From: Pseudomonas saponiphila
GTDB taxonomy: Bacteria > Pseudomonadota > Gammaproteobacteria > Pseudomonadales > Pseudomonadaceae
NCBI RefSeq assembly: GCF_900105185.1
Contig: NZ_FNTJ01000001.1
Span: 3,740,501 to 3,804,500 of the forward strand
DNA: 64,000 nucleotides
Direction: 5' to 3'
Positions 17,137 to 26,472 of this stretch are shown here, piece after piece. Below the pieces are notes generated by a model. That model was not told the origin of the DNA. It saw only the letters and a program-made list of their open reading frames with translations, and searched no databases. The position numbers were made by a program, and so were the translations under genes. Numbering within the stretch: the stretch's first letter is position 1; each line of letters begins with the position of its first letter.

Positions 17137-17886
17137 ATGCTGTTGATCCTTCCCGCAGTGGTGGCCCTGGCCTTGGTCCTGGTGTTATGGCGCCGTCAGA
17201 ACGCCCTCCGTGCATTGCGCCGGGAAGCCCACATCCGCAATTTCACCTTGCCCCCGCGGTTGTTCGAACCGCTGCGCACCCAGCACCCGCACCTGAGCCT
17301 CAAGGACTGCCAACTGGTGGCCCAGGGCTTGCGCCAGTTCTTCCTGGCCTACCTCAAGAGCGGCCAGCGCTACGTGTCGATGCCGTCCCAAGTGGTGGAC
17401 GACCTGTGGCATGAATTCATCCTGCATACCCGGGAATACCAGCAGTTCTGCAACCAGGCCTTCGGCCAGTTCCTCCACCACACTCCGGCCGCGGTGCTGG
17501 GCCGGAACGCCGAGCAGAAAAGCGATAACGGCCTGCGTCGGGTCTGGCGTCAGGCCTGCCTGGAAGAAAACATCAACCCCGCCCAACCCAGTCGCCTGCC
17601 GCTGCTGTTCGCCCTGGATGCCAAGCTGAAGATCGCCCGGGGCTTTCACTACGTTGCCGACTGCCAGTCCCTGCGGCGCCTGACGGACAACGCCAGCACG
17701 GCGGCCGTGGTGCACTGCGGCAGCGAGCTGTACAGCAGTTCCTTCGACAGCGACTCCTCCAGCGGCAGCAGCGACGGCGACAGCTCGCGTTTCGGCGGCG
17801 ATGGTGACAGTGGCGGCGGCGATGGCGGTGGAGGCGACAGCGGCGGTTGCGGTGGGGGCGGTTGTGGCGGCGGGGGTGGCGACTGA
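17137..17886 (+). CDS. Membrane-anchored protein with Gly/Cys/Ser-rich tail
   Basis: A 249-residue protein. Residues 1-17 form a hydrophobic anchor (LLILPAVVALALVLVLW). A globular part resembles glycine-rich-domain-containing proteins (VVDDLWHEFILHTREYQQFCNQAFGQFLHH, where the WHEF-type motif is typical). The final ~50 residues are almost only Ser, Asp, Gly and Cys, with two GGCGGGG-like Cys motifs. Similar tails occur in several bacterial membrane proteins of unknown role. The DNA of the tail is an imperfect GGC/GGT/GAC repeat that could vary in length by slippage. Function unknown. Confidence 0.75.
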   Translation: MLLILPAVVALALVLVLWRRQNALRALRREAHIRNFTLPPRLFEPLRTQHPHLSLKDCQLVAQGLRQFFLAYLKSGQRYVSMPSQVVDDLWHEFILHTREYQQFCNQAFGQFLHHTPAAVLGRNAEQKSDNGLRRVWRQACLEENINPAQPSRLPLLFALDAKLKIARGFHYVADCQSLRRLTDNASTAAVVHCGSELYSSSFDSDSSSGSSDGDSSRFGGDGDSGGGDGGGGDSGGCGGGGCGGGGGD

Positions 17887-18037
17887 TCGCCCGGGGCCGC
17901 GCCACCGACAGCCCTCAGAATGGATTGCAGCCTGCCGCCTTCGCGGCTTCAGGCGATACCGTCGGACGGAACGGTCCAGGTTCCACAGGGTCTTGCCGCG
18001 GGTCTGCGGCGGCTGGGCGCGATGCCCAGCACCCACA

Positions 18038-18553
18038 TCAGAGCGCGCGGGCGTGGAAAAAGCTGGGCGTTAGAACAAGTGGATCGCCAGCTCGAAAACG
18101 CTCTCCCCACACCATGACGTCCTCCTGCGATGGCAACAGCATGGGGCGTGATCGATACCCTTTGAGCAGGGCCTCGATGCCTTGGGCAAAATCATGCCCA
18201 ACAAAAAGCATCATGGACGCGACCAATCCGTTCAAGAACAAACGGCCTTGGCTGTCCAGCCAGAGCTGTCCATGACCATGATGTACATCACCCAAGCAAA
18301 CAAAGTCGGTGCGCAGCGCTTCTTGCCAGTCATCTACTTGTTCATCGGGGCACGCCGGACAGCCAAACTCGATGTCACTAGAGGCACACTCCTCCCCCGT
18401 GCCGATATGCCCTACGGTCAATTCGCCAAATGCTTGCAGGATGCGAAATGCCGGATGTGCGCGGGGTACGTGACTATCAACCACAACGGCCCTGCCAGGG
18501 ACCCATCCGGCAGCTCTGAAAAACGGTTCTATGTTCGGAGTCAGGAGATTCAT
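18038..18553 (-). CDS. SUKH-3 domain immunity-like protein (orphan)
   Basis: A 171-residue protein resembling the SUKH-3 family of immunity proteins to polymorphic toxins. Its opening IEPFFRAAGWVPGR followed by ILQAFGELTVGH matches the family pattern (AGWxPGR ... FxxEFGGLxV). The rest, including FVCLGDVHHGHGQLWLDSQG and FVGHDFAQGIEALL, fits the SUKH fold. GC content is visibly lower than in its neighbours, suggesting transfer. No toxin gene lies beside it; the gene upstream on the same strand is a serralysin. The same frame stays open further upstream (an ATG at 18673 adds 40 residues), and neither start has a strong ribosome site. Confidence 0.6.
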   Translation of the reverse strand: MNLLTPNIEPFFRAAGWVPGRAVVVDSHVPRAHPAFRILQAFGELTVGHIGTGEECASSDIEFGCPACPDEQVDDWQEALRTDFVCLGDVHHGHGQLWLDSQGRLFLNGLVASMMLFVGHDFAQGIEALLKGYRSRPMLLPSQEDVMVWGERFRAGDPLVLTPSFFHARAL

Positions 18554-18751
18554 GCGGCGAAGATAATCAAAGTGCAGGAAAAACGCAAAAGCCCTGGATA
18601 CGGCCCCTGCCGGAACGCTATCCGTTGCTCTGCGCAACAGCTCGACATCAACGGCTATCGCCGGCAACGCCATGGCCAACCCATCCCTGCCTCGGTCAAA
18701 CCTGCCCGGGACCGGGGAGAACAAGGGGGGATAGGGGAAGAGTGATATGGA

Positions 18752-18772
18752 AGCGGCGCATCGCGCGCCGCT
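18752..18772 (-). terminator. Hairpin downstream of the serralysin gene
   Basis: AGCGGCGC (18752-18759) pairs with GCGCCGCT (18765-18772) around a 5-base loop, 18 bp after the serralysin stop in its direction of transcription. No U-run follows, so termination is only possible. Confidence 0.45.
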
Positions 18773-18789
18773 CCACTGTTTCCGATCGA

Positions 18790-20229
18790 TCAGGCGATGA
18801 TGTCGGTAACGGCCGCCTGGCCCACGGTGCCCACGGCGAAGTCCACCGCGCCATGGCCGGTGAGGTCGATCATCAGGCTGGTCTGGTTGGTTTCGGCGAA
18901 GTAGGTGAGGATCGCGTCGCCGGCGTGGCCAGTGAAGCCGCTGACGAAGTTCAGAGTGGCGCCGGTGGAGGCAAACAGGCCGCTGAGGTCGATCTTGTCC
19001 TCGCCACTGACGAAATCCATGATCCAGTCCGGCGCGTCGAAGGTCGAATCCGAGGCCGCGCCGAACACGAAGGTATCGGCCCCTGCCCCGCCCCACAGCG
19101 TATCGCCGCCACCACCGCCGTAGAGGATGTCGTTGCCGGCACCGCCTTCCAGGATGTTGGCCACGGCGTTGCCGATCAGCAGGTCATTGCCCGAGCCGCC
19201 GATGGCGTTTTCCACGGTCACGCCGTGGGCGATGGAGACGTTGCCCACCAGGCCGCCCACGTCGGAGAAACCACCCTCGTTGAGGTTGATCTTCTGGTTC
19301 TGGGTGAAACCGGAGAAGTCCAGGGTGTCGTTGCCGCCACCGTCCCACACCGCGAACACCAGTTTGTCGGCATTGGAGTGGGCACTGTAGAAATCTCGCC
19401 CGGTGTTGGAGTTGAAGCCGTACACCGTGTCGTCGGCGCGGGTTTCATGGTTGGCGCCATAGAGTTTCTGCACCGCGACGATATCGTCGAGCAGGGGTGC
19501 CGAAGCGTAGGCGCCACTGCCGTCCTTGCTGAAGTTCTGCCCGGTGTTGCCCTCGCTCCAGTAGCTCATCAGGCTGTAGCCGCGGGTGTCCTGGGCGTAG
19601 GTGACATCCTTGTAGGTGGGGTTGCCATTGCCGGCGTTGTACACGCCCGGATGGGACAGGCCCAGGGTGTGGCCGATCTCGTGGGTCAGGGTCTGGCGGC
19701 CGTAGTTGCCATTGCCCGGGGTTTCATTGACCCGGTACTGGTCGTTGATCAGGTACCAGGACTGGCCGTCATAGCTGCCGCCGGATGGCAGGTAGGCAAA
19801 GGCCGCGCCGCCGGTGCTGACGTTGTAGTTGCCGAAGGTCATGTGACCATCGCCGCCCTTGGCAGCCTCGCTGAAGGTGACGTTGGCCACGTCCGACCAG
19901 GACTGCAGGGACAACAGCGCCTGGGCTTTCTGCAGCGCGCTGAACTCGCTGAAGCTGCCCAGGGCCGGGTTGTAGTTGGCCGGTTTTTCTGTGAGGAAGC
20001 TGTAGGTCAGGTCGATCTTGCCGTCGCCATTCTGGTCGTGCCAGGACAGCCCCTTGCGCAGGATCGAATCCGCCGCCTGATCGGCGGTGAAGGATGGCTT
20101 GCCGTTCACCAGTGCGCTGCCACCGCGGTCATACAGGTGGCTGAAGGTCTGGACCTGCAGGTAGGCACTGCTGGCCGCTGCGTCGGGAAGGATCGCGTTT
20201 GCGTTGATTTGCGAGAGTGTCTTTGACAT
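18790..20229 (-). CDS. Serralysin-family secreted zinc metalloprotease (AprA-like)
   Basis: A 479-residue type I-secreted protease. The N-terminal region [18 protein letters not shown] is typical of serralysins. The catalytic zinc motif is [11 protein letters not shown], and the Met-turn is SLMSYW. C-terminal RTX nonapeptides ([28 protein letters not shown]) bind calcium. The extreme C-terminus VTDIIA has the acidic-plus-hydrophobic ending of a T1SS signal. Start ATG 20229 has AAGGACG upstream; upstream in-frame codons lie in the promoter. Unlike the aprADEF-aprI locus, no ABC exporter, fusion protein, TolC or inhibitor gene is adjacent, so it may be a second serralysin using a distant exporter. 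Confidence 0.92.
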   Translation of the reverse strand: MSKTLSQINANAILPDAAASSAYLQVQTFSHLYDRGGSALVNGKPSFTADQAADSILRKGLSWHDQNGDGKIDLTYSFLTEKPANYNPALGSFSEFSALQKAQALLSLQSWSDVANVTFSEAAKGGDGHMTFGNYNVSTGGAAFAYLPSGGSYDGQSWYLINDQYRVNETPGNGNYGRQTLTHEIGHTLGLSHPGVYNAGNGNPTYKDVTYAQDTRGYSLMSYWSEGNTGQNFSKDGSGAYASAPLLDDIVAVQKLYGANHETRADDTVYGFNSNTGRDFYSAHSNADKLVFAVWDGGGNDTLDFSGFTQNQKINLNEGGFSDVGGLVGNVSIAHGVTVENAIGGSGNDLLIGNAVANILEGGAGNDILYGGGGGDTLWGGAGADTFVFGAASDSTFDAPDWIMDFVSGEDKIDLSGLFASTGATLNFVSGFTGHAGDAILTYFAETNQTSLMIDLTGHGAVDFAVGTVGQAAVTDIIA

Positions 20230-20510
20230 TGCTACGTCCTTGTTCAAGACAAAAATTTTCCGATAGAACAGACACGACCCCGCCTGCGAGATCGTCCTGT
20301 CACTCGCCCGTTGAGGCGCGGAAAACCTGACACATTCGTCAACTTGCAGTCCACGGTTTTTTTTGTCCGACAATCGTCCGAAAGCGCTCTGGCCCGGGGT
20401 CAATATTCCACTCGCGCGCCGCTGCGACAGCGGATAGGCTAAGCAGCAATCGGAGGCAGAAAACGCTCACGCCAAGCCCTGCCCCGCCGCTGTTCCATGA
20501 GGAGGCCGCG

Positions 20511-20807
20511 ATGCGCAATATCCTGCTGCTGGGCACTTTGATGATCTTTTGCGGCGCTGCCCACGCCGAAGGCGTTCCGCTGTTCAACGTGTCCTGCCCG
20601 GGCAATCTGGCGGTCAGCGCCGACCAGGGCGGGCCGATCTACATCAACGGCAAGGTGGTCAAGAGCAACGCCGTGGATGACCGGCATTTCCAGGTCAAGA
20701 CCGCGGAAATCACCCTGGCCATCAACGTCGAAGACGACGATTCGGTGACCGTGAAGTACACCGACAAGCACGGCGCCAGTGGTCTATGCGAAGCCGTGGA
20801 CGATTGA
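20511..20807 (+). CDS. Small periplasmic protein
   Basis: A 98-residue protein with a signal peptide (MRNILLLGTLMIFCGAAHA, cleaved before EGVPL). The mature part of about 79 residues is beta-rich with two cysteines (VSCPGN and GLCEAV), probably a disulfide. It has a strong ribosome site (GAGGAGG before ATG). It is divergent from the serralysin gene. It does not show the features I know of the serralysin inhibitor AprI, which is larger, but a role in protecting against the protease remains possible. Function unknown. Confidence 0.7.
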   Translation: MRNILLLGTLMIFCGAAHAEGVPLFNVSCPGNLAVSADQGGPIYINGKVVKSNAVDDRHFQVKTAEITLAINVEDDDSVTVKYTDKHGASGLCEAVDD

Positions 20808-20848
20808 GTCGCCCTCAGTCCTTTCTCCCTCAACCTCAAGAGCCGCGC

Positions 20849-21178
20849 ATGCACATCAACGCACTCCCCTTCGCCACCACCGACTGGTCCAGCATCGAAC
20901 CCACCGAGCATCGCGGCGAAACCGGCAGCGCCTTCTGGCGCACCCGGCAGTTCGGCGAGATTCGCGTGCGCATGGTGGAATACAGCGCCGGCTACCTGGC
21001 CGACCACTGGTGCTCCAAGGGCCACATCCTGCTGTGCCTGGAAGGCGAGTTGCACACTGAACTGGAGGACGGCCGGCGCTTCGTGCTGACCCCAGGCATG
21101 AGCTACCAGGTGGCGGACAACGCCGAACCGCACCGCTCGTTCAGTACTGTGGGGGCCAAGCTGTTCGTGGTCGATTGA
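20849..21178 (+). CDS. DHCW-motif cupin-fold protein
   Basis: A 109-residue single-domain cupin. The motif ADHWCSKGH corresponds to the DHCW-type metal-binding strand, and GELHTELEDGRRFVLTPGMSYQV to the second cupin block with PGxxH-like placement (DNAEPHRS). Enzymatic role unknown; small cupins often bind metal and act as isomerases or sensors. It starts 41 bp after the small periplasmic gene, with AACCTCAAGAG upstream, and ends 6 bp before the convergent polB gene. Confidence 0.75.
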   Translation: MHINALPFATTDWSSIEPTEHRGETGSAFWRTRQFGEIRVRMVEYSAGYLADHWCSKGHILLCLEGELHTELEDGRRFVLTPGMSYQVADNAEPHRSFSTVGAKLFVVD

Positions 21179-21184
21179 GGCGCC

Positions 21185-23548
21185 TCAGAACAGCCCCATC
21201 TGGCCACCCACCAGGGTGCTGAAATCGTCCTGCACGAACGGCAGGATGGCGTCCGCCACCGGCTGCAGCTGCCGGGTCAGGTAGTGCTCGTAGTCGATGG
21301 CGGCGCGGCGGTTTTCCAGAGGTTCGGGGCCGGCCAGGGTGATCACGTAGCTGATCCAGCCGCCGTTCTGGTATTGCAACGGCCGGCCCTGCGCGCGGTT
21401 GTAGTCATCGGCCAGGCGCGCGGCGCGGACATGGGGCGGCACGTTGCGCTCGTAGTCGTCCAGCGGCCGGCGCAGGCGCTTGCGGTAGATCAGCAGGTCG
21501 TCCAATTGCCCGGCCAGGGTGCGTTGCACGTAATCGCGCACATAGCCCTGATAGGGCTGGCGGTGGAAGATCCGTCGGTACAGCTCCTGCTGAAATTCCC
21601 GGGCCAGGGGCGACCAGTCGGTGCGCACGGTTTCCAGGCCCTTGTAGACCATCTCCTGGCTGCCATCGGCGCGCTGCACCAGGCCGGCGTAGCGCTTCTT
21701 GCTGCCCTCCTCGGCGCCGCGGATGGTGGGCATCAGAAAGCGTTTGTAGTGGGTTTCGAACTGCAGCTCCAAGGCGCTTTCCAGGCCGTACTCCTGCTGC
21801 AGATGCTCGCGCCACCACTGATTGACGTGGGCCACCAGGGCATGGCCGATCAGCGCCGCCTGCGCCTCGTCATGCAGGCTGCCGAGCCAGACGAAGGTGG
21901 AGTCGGTGTCGCCATAGATCACCTGATGGCCCTGGGCTTCGATCAACTGCCGGGTGCGGGCCATGATCTCGTGGCCACGCAGGGTGATGGATGAGGCCAG
22001 GCGCGGGTCGAAGAAGCGACAGCCGCTGGAGCCGAGCACCCCGTAGAAGGCGTTCATGATGATCTTCAAGGCCTGGGACAGTGGCGCATTGTGCTCGCGC
22101 TTGGCCACCTCGCGACCCTCGGCGACCCGGGTCACGATCGCGGGCAGGCAGTGCCGGGTACGGGAGAAGCGCGCGCCGCGAAAGCCCGCCACCGAATGCT
22201 CCTCGTCCGGCTGGCGCAGGCCTTCCACCAGCCCCACCGGGTCGATCAGGAAACTACGGATGATCGACGGATACAGGCTCTTGTAGTCCAGCACCAGCAC
22301 CGACTCGTAGAGCCCGGGCCGTGAATCCATGACAAAGCCGCCGGGGCTGGCCTGGGGCGGCAGCTCGCCCAGATTGGGCGCGACAAAGCCCTGGCGATGC
22401 ATCAGCGGCATGTACAGGTGGGTGAAGGCCGCCACCGAACCGCCGCTGCGGTCGGCGGGCAGGCCGGTGACCGTGGCCCGTTCCAGGAGGAAGGTCAGCA
22501 GCTCGGTCTTGGCGAAGATCCGCGTCACCAGTTCGCAGTCCTTGAGGTTGTAGCGGGCCAGGGCCGGCTTGTCCTCGGCGAACATGCGGTTGATTTCATC
22601 CATGCGCTGGTAGGGGTTGTCGATCGACTTGCCCTCCCCCAGCAGGGTCTGGGCGACGTTTTCCAGGCTGAAGGAGGGAAAGCTCCAGGTCGCCGACCGC
22701 AGAGCCTCGATGCCGTCGATGATCAAGCGGCCGGCGGCCGAGGCGAAATAGTGGGTACGACTGCCATGCTCGCGCCACTGCATTTCCTCGCCGCCCCGCC
22801 CCAGGCGCAGCGGCACCGCCAGGCGCCGGGCATGTTCGTGGAGCACCCGCAGGTCGAACTGCACCAGGTTCCAGCCGATGATCGCGTCGGGGTCGTGCTC
22901 GGCCAGCCAGTGGTTGAGTTGCTCCAGCAACTGCTCGCGGCTGGCGCAGAACTGCAGGTCGAAATCCACCGGGCTGTCGTCTTCCCGGGCCTTGCCGAGC
23001 ATGTACACCTGACGCTGGCCGCAGCCTTCCAGGGCGATGGAATAGAGCTCGCCGCGCTCGCTGGTTTCGATGTCCAGGGACACCAGCTTGAGGGTTGGCC
23101 GATAGTCCGGCGCCGGTTTCATCTGCGCTTCCAGCAACAGGCCGTCGGGCCCGGGCAGGCCGCCGAAAGAAACCGGGGCGGTGATGAAACGCTCCATAAG
23201 GTAGCGCTCGGGGGGGCGGATATCGGCCTCGAACACCTCGACGCCGGCGCGGCGCAGGGTCTTGTCCAGGCGCATCAGCTGATTGTGCTGCGGGCAGTAC
23301 AGGCCCAGTACCGGGCGTTGGTGGAAGTCCCGCAGTTGCAGGGGGCGCAGCTCGACGTCCGGGTCGTCCGCCAGCAAGCGTTCGGCCTGAGGACGCTGCA
23401 CCGCCGGAACAAAGGCCACGGAAGTCTGCAACGGCAAGCGGATCCGCTGCGGGCCCTGGTCGGTGGCCAGCCAGAATTCGACTTCCGTGCCCGCCGGCGT
23501 ATCGCGCCAGTGCCGGGTCAGGACGAAGCCTTGTTGTACATCCACCAC
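21185..23548 (-). CDS. polB: DNA polymerase II, family B
   Basis: A 787-residue family B DNA polymerase with 3'-5' exonuclease, used in damage tolerance and replication restart. The exonuclease motif I is SLDIETSE. Motif A of the polymerase is [14 protein letters not shown], motif B is [15 protein letters not shown], and motif C is [11 protein letters not shown] KxY-type motif follows (GSKKRYAGL). The length agrees with E. coli Pol II (783). In E. coli the gene is SOS-induced; I did not find a clear LexA box upstream. The start ATG lies at the head of a 566-bp gap. Confidence 0.97.
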   Translation of the reverse strand: MVDVQQGFVLTRHWRDTPAGTEVEFWLATDQGPQRIRLPLQTSVAFVPAVQRPQAERLLADDPDVELRPLQLRDFHQRPVLGLYCPQHNQLMRLDKTLRRAGVEVFEADIRPPERYLMERFITAPVSFGGLPGPDGLLLEAQMKPAPDYRPTLKLVSLDIETSERGELYSIALEGCGQRQVYMLGKAREDDSPVDFDLQFCASREQLLEQLNHWLAEHDPDAIIGWNLVQFDLRVLHEHARRLAVPLRLGRGGEEMQWREHGSRTHYFASAAGRLIIDGIEALRSATWSFPSFSLENVAQTLLGEGKSIDNPYQRMDEINRMFAEDKPALARYNLKDCELVTRIFAKTELLTFLLERATVTGLPADRSGGSVAAFTHLYMPLMHRQGFVAPNLGELPPQASPGGFVMDSRPGLYESVLVLDYKSLYPSIIRSFLIDPVGLVEGLRQPDEEHSVAGFRGARFSRTRHCLPAIVTRVAEGREVAKREHNAPLSQALKIIMNAFYGVLGSSGCRFFDPRLASSITLRGHEIMARTRQLIEAQGHQVIYGDTDSTFVWLGSLHDEAQAALIGHALVAHVNQWWREHLQQEYGLESALELQFETHYKRFLMPTIRGAEEGSKKRYAGLVQRADGSQEMVYKGLETVRTDWSPLAREFQQELYRRIFHRQPYQGYVRDYVQRTLAGQLDDLLIYRKRLRRPLDDYERNVPPHVRAARLADDYNRAQGRPLQYQNGGWISYVITLAGPEPLENRRAAIDYEHYLTRQLQPVADAILPFVQDDFSTLVGGQMGLF

Positions 23549-24114
23549 TGCAACCTCAGAGCCGTTTCAAGGCGCCGATTCTACCTGCCCCGATCGGCGA
23601 TGGGGTGTCTGGATGATGGCTTTGCCGCTTTTGTCAGACAACATGTAGTGCTTGAAAATATTCACTACAAAACCGTTGACGCGAAGTTTTCGCCCTTGCA
23701 TGATGCAGACGTCTCCCCGATCGGGGGACGAGGCAAAGGTGTTATGAGCAAGCTCGTCTGACCGCCGAGCTGTGACCCGGATGTGTACTGCCCACAAGGC
23801 AGATTGATGAAACTGACCTGGCATTGATCGTCCAGAACAAGGACTGGAAGCCGGCGAAAACTCTTCAAGATGCTTGTGGCCGATGGTGGGAATGTCGGCA
23901 GCTTCATCCAGGTTTACGCTGCTTCTCTTCGTTGTGACGCTATTGCGTAGCAGTTAATCAAGGCAACTACACGCATCAGGCTCTGGGCCTTATCTGTATC
24001 CGACAGACACCCTCTGTCGCCCTGTTTCCGGTATCAGGGTTCAACTTACCGACGTAGCAAGATGAATTAGCGAATCAACTTAGATAGATCGACAAATGGT
24101 CAAGGGGGCTACAA
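23549..24114. other. Intergenic region, 566 bp, lower GC, no recognised gene
   Basis: No convincing coding frame. It holds a near-perfect palindrome at 23711-23729 (core CCCCGATCGGGG) and a hairpin CGACAGA / TCTGTCG at 24001-24019. The GC content drops relative to both flanks, especially from about 23930 onward. The last part carries the ribosome site AAGGGGG of the next gene. Confidence 0.5.
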
Positions 24115-24444
24115 ATGAATCTTAATAATCAACCCACTATTGATGAATTGGCACGTATGTTCGCTGCACAGAAAGACAGCCACGACAGCCACATCCTGTG
24201 GATTGCCAAGTCGGGCCAAGTGCACATCGACTGCCTGTCGCCCCATAGCCATGAAGCAGAGTTCGACCAGAACAACCGGGAGCTGGCGGCCCGCCTGAAG
24301 ATGTACCGCCGCGGCCAGGGCTACGTCGGTAAGAAAGCCGCTGCCGACAAGGACTTCATCGGCCGGGTACTGGAGACCCTGAAAACCGAATGGCAGTCGC
24401 TGCGGGACAAATCGGAAGTTCGGGTTATTGATCGGTTTTGCTGA
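24115..24444 (+). CDS. Hypothetical protein
   Basis: A 109-residue protein without signal peptide or membrane helix. Segments include ELARMFAAQKDSHDSHILWI and a Lys/Arg-rich region (LKMYRRGQGYVGKKAAADKD). It resembles small conserved Pseudomonas proteins of unknown role; I recognise no domain. The start ATG has AAGGGGG six bases upstream, and a strong terminator follows the stop, so it is a monocistronic, probably well expressed gene. Its codons are AT-richer at the 5' end than those of its neighbours. Confidence 0.7.
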   Translation: MNLNNQPTIDELARMFAAQKDSHDSHILWIAKSGQVHIDCLSPHSHEAEFDQNNRELAARLKMYRRGQGYVGKKAAADKDFIGRVLETLKTEWQSLRDKSEVRVIDRFC

Positions 24445-24492
24445 GTAGTGCGGTCAATACGTTAATGAATAAATAACTAGTGGCTGCAACAT

Positions 24493-24525
24493 AAAAAAGG
24501 GCGCTCTTGAAGGGCGCCCTTTTTA
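24493..24525 (+). terminator. Rho-independent terminator
   Basis: GGGCGC (24499-24504) pairs with GCGCCC (24514-24519), extended by the A-run before and the T-run after (TTTTT). It ends the transcript of the 109-residue gene, and the A/T symmetry may let it work in both directions against the leftward amidohydrolase operon. Confidence 0.9.
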
Positions 24526-24564
24526 TTCATTCCAACTTGCCAGCGAAACTGACCTTCAGGACGA

Positions 24565-24588
24565 CTTCGCCGGCAAGCCGGCTCCTAC
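24565..24588. repeat. REP half element
   Basis: CTTCGCCGGCAAGCCGGCTC plus the CTAC end, 4 bp before the stop codon of the amidohydrolase gene on the other strand. A degenerate partner (CTTGCCAGCGAAAC) lies at 24536-24549. Confidence 0.85.
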
Positions 24589-24591
24589 AGC

Positions 24592-26442
24592 TCAGAACGC
24601 AAAACACGAACACCCAAACGCCCCCCAGAACCCCTGGAAGTCACTCACCGGCACATTCGACATGCGCGCCTTCTGGTGTCCGTGGGCATGCACCGCGCAG
24701 GGTCCGCTGCACTGGTGCACCTGATTCTGCAAGGGTGCGTTGGGTTTCCAGTGCCCTGGCACCTTGGCCACCGGTGACCAGTCCGGGGTTACCGGCAGGC
24801 TCGGCGGGGCCAGTTTTTCGAAGTCGCCGGCCGCGTGAACCACCTTGCCGTCCACCAGGGTCAGCAGGGATTCGATCCACTTGATCGCCTCTTCCTCGAC
24901 GCTGAAGTAGTCCGCCGACAGGGCCACCAGGTCCGCCAGTTGCCCGACCTTGATCTGGCCCTTCTTGCCCTGTTCCGAGGAGAACCAGGCGCTGCCATGG
25001 GTGTAGAGCTCCAGCGCGGTGTCGCGGCTCAAGCCCTGGGGATACAGCTCCAGGCCGCCAACCGTGCGGCCGCTGACCATCCAGTACAGCGAAGTCCAGG
25101 GGTTGTAGCTGGACACCCGGGTGGCGTCGGTGCCGGCACCCACCGGAATGCCTTCGGCGAGCATGCGCTGGATCGGCGGGGTCATCTCGGCGGCCTTGGC
25201 GCCGTAGCGTTCGACAAAGTATTCGCCCTGGAAGGCCATGCGGTCCTGGATCGCGATGCCACCTCCCAGGGCCCTGACCCGCTCGATGTTTTTCGGGCTG
25301 ATGGTTTCCGCATGATCGAAGAACCACGGCAAGCCGTTGAAGGGAATGTCGCGATCAACCTTTTCGAAGACGTCGAGCATCCGCGAGATGGATTCGTCGT
25401 AGGTGGCGTGCAGGCGGAATGGCCAGCGCTGCTCCACCAGGTGGCGTACCACCGGTTCCAGCTCCTGCTCCATGGTCTGCGGCAAGTCGGGACGCGGTTC
25501 GAGGAAGTCCTCGAAGTCGGCGGCGGAGAACACCAGCATCTCCCCTGCCCCGTTGTGCCGCAGGAAGTCGTCGCCCTGGCCGTAGCGGACACTGGAGGTC
25601 CAGTGCTTGAAGTCCGCCAGCTCTTCCTTGGGCTTCTGGGTGAACAGGTTGTAGGCGATGCGCACGGTCAATTGCTGCTTGGCCGCCAGTTCGTTGATCA
25701 CCTGGTAGTCGTCCGGGTAGTTCTGGAAACCGCCACCGGCGTCGATGGCGCTGGTGACCCCGAGACGGTTGAGCTCACGCATGAACTGGCGGGTCGAGTT
25801 GACCTGGTATTCCAGCGGCAGCTTGGGCCCCTTGGCCAGGGTCGAATACAGAATCATCGCGTTGGGCCGGGCGATCAGCATGCCCGTGGGGTTGCCATTG
25901 CCGTCGCGGACAATCTCGCCACCGGGCGGGTTCGGCGTGTTGCGGTCGTAGCCCACCACCCGCAGCGCGGCGCGGTTGAGCAAGGCCCGGTCATACAGGT
26001 GCAGGACGAACACCGGGGTGTCCGGCGCCGCCTGGTTCAGTTCCTCCAGGGTCGGCATGCGCTTCTCGGCGAACTGGAATTCGTTCCAGCCGCCCACCAC
26101 TCGCACCCACTGCGGCGCTGGGGTGCGCAGGGCCTGTTCCTTGAGCAGGCGCAGGGCATCGGCCAGGGATGGCACGCCTTCCCAGCGCAGTTCCAGGTTG
26201 TAGTTGAGTCCGCCGCGGATCAGGTGCAGGTGCGAGTCGTTGAGCCCGGGGATCACCGTGCGCCCCATCAGGTCGATGACCTGGGTTGCCGCACCACGCA
26301 GGGCCATGGCCTCGGCGTCGTTGCCCACGGCGATGAAGCGTCCGTCCTTGATCGCCACCGCGCTGGCTTGGGGCTTGGCCCGGTCCACGGTGTGCAGGCG
26401 GCCATTGAACAGAATCAGGTCGGCAATTGCATTGGCTTGCAT
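24592..26442 (-). CDS. Amidohydrolase family protein, YtcJ-like
   Basis: A 616-residue metal-dependent hydrolase of the YtcJ/Amidohydro_3 type, related to N-substituted formamide deformylase. The N-terminal beta-domain reads ADLILFNGRLHTVD; the metal-binding HxH is in GLNDSHLHLIRGG; later histidines occur in RLHATYDES and FDHAETIS; the C-terminal metal Asp region is GAGTDATRVSSYNPW. The last ~60 residues (HQCSGPCAVHAHGHQKAR...FGCSCFAF) are Cys/His-rich and look like an added tail. First-transcribed genes of this leftward operon lie to its right. Substrate unknown. Confidence 0.85.
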   Translation of the reverse strand: MQANAIADLILFNGRLHTVDRAKPQASAVAIKDGRFIAVGNDAEAMALRGAATQVIDLMGRTVIPGLNDSHLHLIRGGLNYNLELRWEGVPSLADALRLLKEQALRTPAPQWVRVVGGWNEFQFAEKRMPTLEELNQAAPDTPVFVLHLYDRALLNRAALRVVGYDRNTPNPPGGEIVRDGNGNPTGMLIARPNAMILYSTLAKGPKLPLEYQVNSTRQFMRELNRLGVTSAIDAGGGFQNYPDDYQVINELAAKQQLTVRIAYNLFTQKPKEELADFKHWTSSVRYGQGDDFLRHNGAGEMLVFSAADFEDFLEPRPDLPQTMEQELEPVVRHLVEQRWPFRLHATYDESISRMLDVFEKVDRDIPFNGLPWFFDHAETISPKNIERVRALGGGIAIQDRMAFQGEYFVERYGAKAAEMTPPIQRMLAEGIPVGAGTDATRVSSYNPWTSLYWMVSGRTVGGLELYPQGLSRDTALELYTHGSAWFSSEQGKKGQIKVGQLADLVALSADYFSVEEEAIKWIESLLTLVDGKVVHAAGDFEKLAPPSLPVTPDWSPVAKVPGHWKPNAPLQNQVHQCSGPCAVHAHGHQKARMSNVPVSDFQGFWGAFGCSCFAF

Positions 26443-26472
26443 GGCATTGCTCCAAACAAAGGAATGAGGGAA

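Noticed and set aside
20511..20807. Calling the small secreted protein an AprI inhibitor
   Set aside because: Size and visible residues do not match what I know of AprI; kept as unknown.
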